Shown: positions 41,234-44,481 of the stretch, piece by piece
Numbering within the stretch: position 1 is the first letter of the stretch
How the letters are laid out: each line of letters opens with the position of its first letter
Assembly: GCA_029881495.1 (NCBI GenBank)
Contig: JAOUMJ010000023.1
Coordinates: forward strand, 1 to 44,481
Source: Nitrospinota bacterium
GTDB lineage: Bacteria; Nitrospinota_A; UBA7883; JACRGQ01
Reading direction: 5' to 3'
Length of the DNA: 44,481 nucleotides
Program-made: the position numbers and the translations under genes
The notes under the pieces: generated by a model
Told to the model about the DNA's origin: nothing
What the model saw: the letters and a program-made list of their open reading frames with translations, nothing else
The model's database searches: none

Positions 41234-41884
41234 TCAGCTAAATCCCCACTCTCTTTTCAAATTCGCCACGAGTAGATCAGTCTCGACGACTTCAACTCCT
41301 ATTCCTCTCATTTCCCCTAGCCCCTTCTCATACACGCCGGAAACAGCGTCCGAAACCATTACTATCCTGAAATCGCGTTCACTCGCTTCGTAAATGGATG
41401 TTCGCGGACAGTTCGGAAAGTTGCATCCGGTAAATATTAGAGTCGACACTCCCAGGTCGGAGAGATGTTCTTCAAGCGGTGTTTTAAAAAAAGCCCCCCA
41501 CCTCGGTTTGTAGATAACGACTTCGCTTTTTGAGATTTTTTGAATCCCGCCTGACATCAGAAGACCAGCATCAAGTGGAGTGGTTTCTGCAAAAAGGTCC
41601 TGCGCCAATTCGCAGCCGGAACTACCTTCCAAAAGTAATCTCTCCCCCTTTTCTATTATGCCTCTACGGCAAATATCGGCGTTGCTCCCATCCTTTTTAT
41701 AAATCCTAACGATATGGACTATCGCTTTTGATCCGAGCCTGAAGAGATCCAGCAGTCGCCTTATTTTGGGTAAAATCGCCGAGGTGCCCGGAATCTCAAA
41801 CGGCATTCCATCGAGCGTGTCTTGTTGCGCATCTATTGTAATGAGTGCCACCGAGCCAAAATCCGGTTTTATATATTCTGCCAT
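41234..41884 (-). CDS. Isochorismatase-family cysteine hydrolase
   Basis: Family of amidases/hydrolases (nicotinamidase, ureidoacrylate and similar). 216 residues. The catalytic triad is visible as Asp18 (ALITIDAQQD), Lys126 (VVIYKPRWGAFFKTPLEEHL) and Cys159 (LIFTGCNFPNCPRTSIYEA). RDFRIVMVSDAVSG follows, as in other members. The usual VATNVCV around the nucleophile reads CNFPNCP here, so the substrate pocket is unusual. ATG 41884 begins just downstream of the rRNA terminator on the same strand. Substrate cannot be named. Confidence 0.87.
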   Translation of the reverse strand: MAEYIKPDFGSVALITIDAQQDTLDGMPFEIPGTSAILPKIRRLLDLFRLGSKAIVHIVRIYKKDGSNADICRRGIIEKGERLLLEGSSGCELAQDLFAETTPLDAGLLMSGGIQKISKSEVVIYKPRWGAFFKTPLEEHLSDLGVSTLIFTGCNFPNCPRTSIYEASERDFRIVMVSDAVSGVYEKGLGEMRGIGVEVVETDLLVANLKREWGFS

Positions 41885-41900
41885 CGTCCTTTTTTGGGCA

Positions 41901-41942
41901 AAAAAAAACCCTGGGCAGAGCCATTACGCTCCACCACAGGGT
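41901..41942 (-). terminator. Intrinsic terminator of the rRNA operon
   Basis: On the minus strand ACCCTG (41942-41937) and CAGGGT (41913-41908) close a stem that also contains GGAGC/GCTC pairing, followed by a run of T (41907-41901). It lies 12 bases after the 5S 3' end and directly before the hydrolase gene. Confidence 0.85.
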
Positions 41943-41953
41943 CAATATTTAAA

Positions 41954-42071
41954 TGCCGGCAACGACCTACTCTCCCACACAGTTACCCGTGCAGTACCAT
42001 TGGCGCTGAAGAGCTTAACTTCCGAGTTCGGAATGGGATCGGGTGGAACCTCTTCGCTACAGCCACCGGCA
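41954..42071 (-). rRNA. rrf: 5S ribosomal RNA
   Basis: About 118 bases. The minus strand starts TGCCGGTGGCTGTAGCGAAG and contains the conserved CCCATTCCGAACTCGGAAG, GCGCCAATGGTACTGC and GTGGGAGAGTAGG blocks. The 3' end CCGGCA pairs with the 5' TGCCGG. It follows 23S by about 150 bases with no tRNA between them, and precedes a terminator. Confidence 0.96.
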
Positions 42072-42220
42072 AAACATTTTCTATATCAAAACAAGAACAA
42101 AAAAAACAAGAGCTGTCTCAGGTTAGCAAAGAAATTAATGCGTCTAAGCGTAACCAGAGCGCTCCTGTACTTATATCTTATCATAAACATTGGGGCTGAT
42201 GAAAATAACTGAAAAATTAA

Positions 42221-44481
<2,261 letters not shown>

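Overview
The window comes from the chromosome of a Gram-negative, motile bacterium. LptD implies an LPS-bearing outer membrane. MotA/MotB and a chemotaxis gene set imply flagella, and a minor pilin/PilY1 cluster implies type IV pili. The combination of CheX, a CheA with a C-terminal receiver, DUF1573, FapA (DUF342), a KamA-family radical SAM protein, pyruvoyl-dependent arginine decarboxylase and an rpmH-rnpA-yidD-yidC-jag block resembles Deltaproteobacteria-like, Nitrospirota or Nitrospinota genomes. This placement is an inference: 16S is outside the window and the lineage cannot be fixed from the sequence alone.

Layout, left to right. (1) 1-3566, minus strand: chemotaxis operon cheX-cheA-cheB behind a plausible sigma70 promoter; cheB runs off the left edge. 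(2) 3650-10303, minus strand: minor pilins pilV-pilW-pilX, the adhesin pilY1, then a small secreted protein and a DUF1573 protein, all overlapping or nearly so. (3) 10558-11674, plus strand: two unknown exported proteins. (4) 11779-17598, minus strand: an unknown 147-aa protein, lspA, ileS and a PAS/PAS histidine kinase with a degenerate receiver. (5) 18121-20519, plus strand: yicC-gmk-folD. (6) 20678-22616: two tiny membrane proteins, a lipid-kinase-like gene, terminators and a gene-poor stretch. (7) 22617-27405, minus strand: gatB, jag/khpB, yidC, yidD, rnpA, rpmH. Upstream of these is an AT-rich intergenic region with a perfect DnaA box, an oriC candidate. (8) 27838-34978, plus strand: a kamA-like gene, then a tightly coupled run of methyltransferase, DUF3108 protein, nadE, pdaD and lptD. 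(9) 35272-38466, plus strand: fapA-motA-motB-PilZ, with a sigma54-like element upstream. (10) 38612-41884: ZIP metal transporter, ion channel with a zinc ribbon, small beta-barrel protein, cysteine hydrolase. (11) 41901-44481, minus strand: end of an rRNA operon with partial 23S, 5S and terminator.

Most of the window is core housekeeping and surface/motility biology. I see no transposase, integrase, CRISPR array, tRNA or phage genes. The points most worth a second look are the histidine kinase whose receiver has Ser at the phospho-acceptor site, the two-gene extension coupled to pilY1, sigma54-like elements upstream of both the pilus and the motility operons, a palindrome recurring in three long intergenic regions, the zinc-ribbon channel, the divergent KamA protein, and the gene-free stretch at 22275-22616. 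I did not find a clearly novel multi-gene defence or metabolic system.
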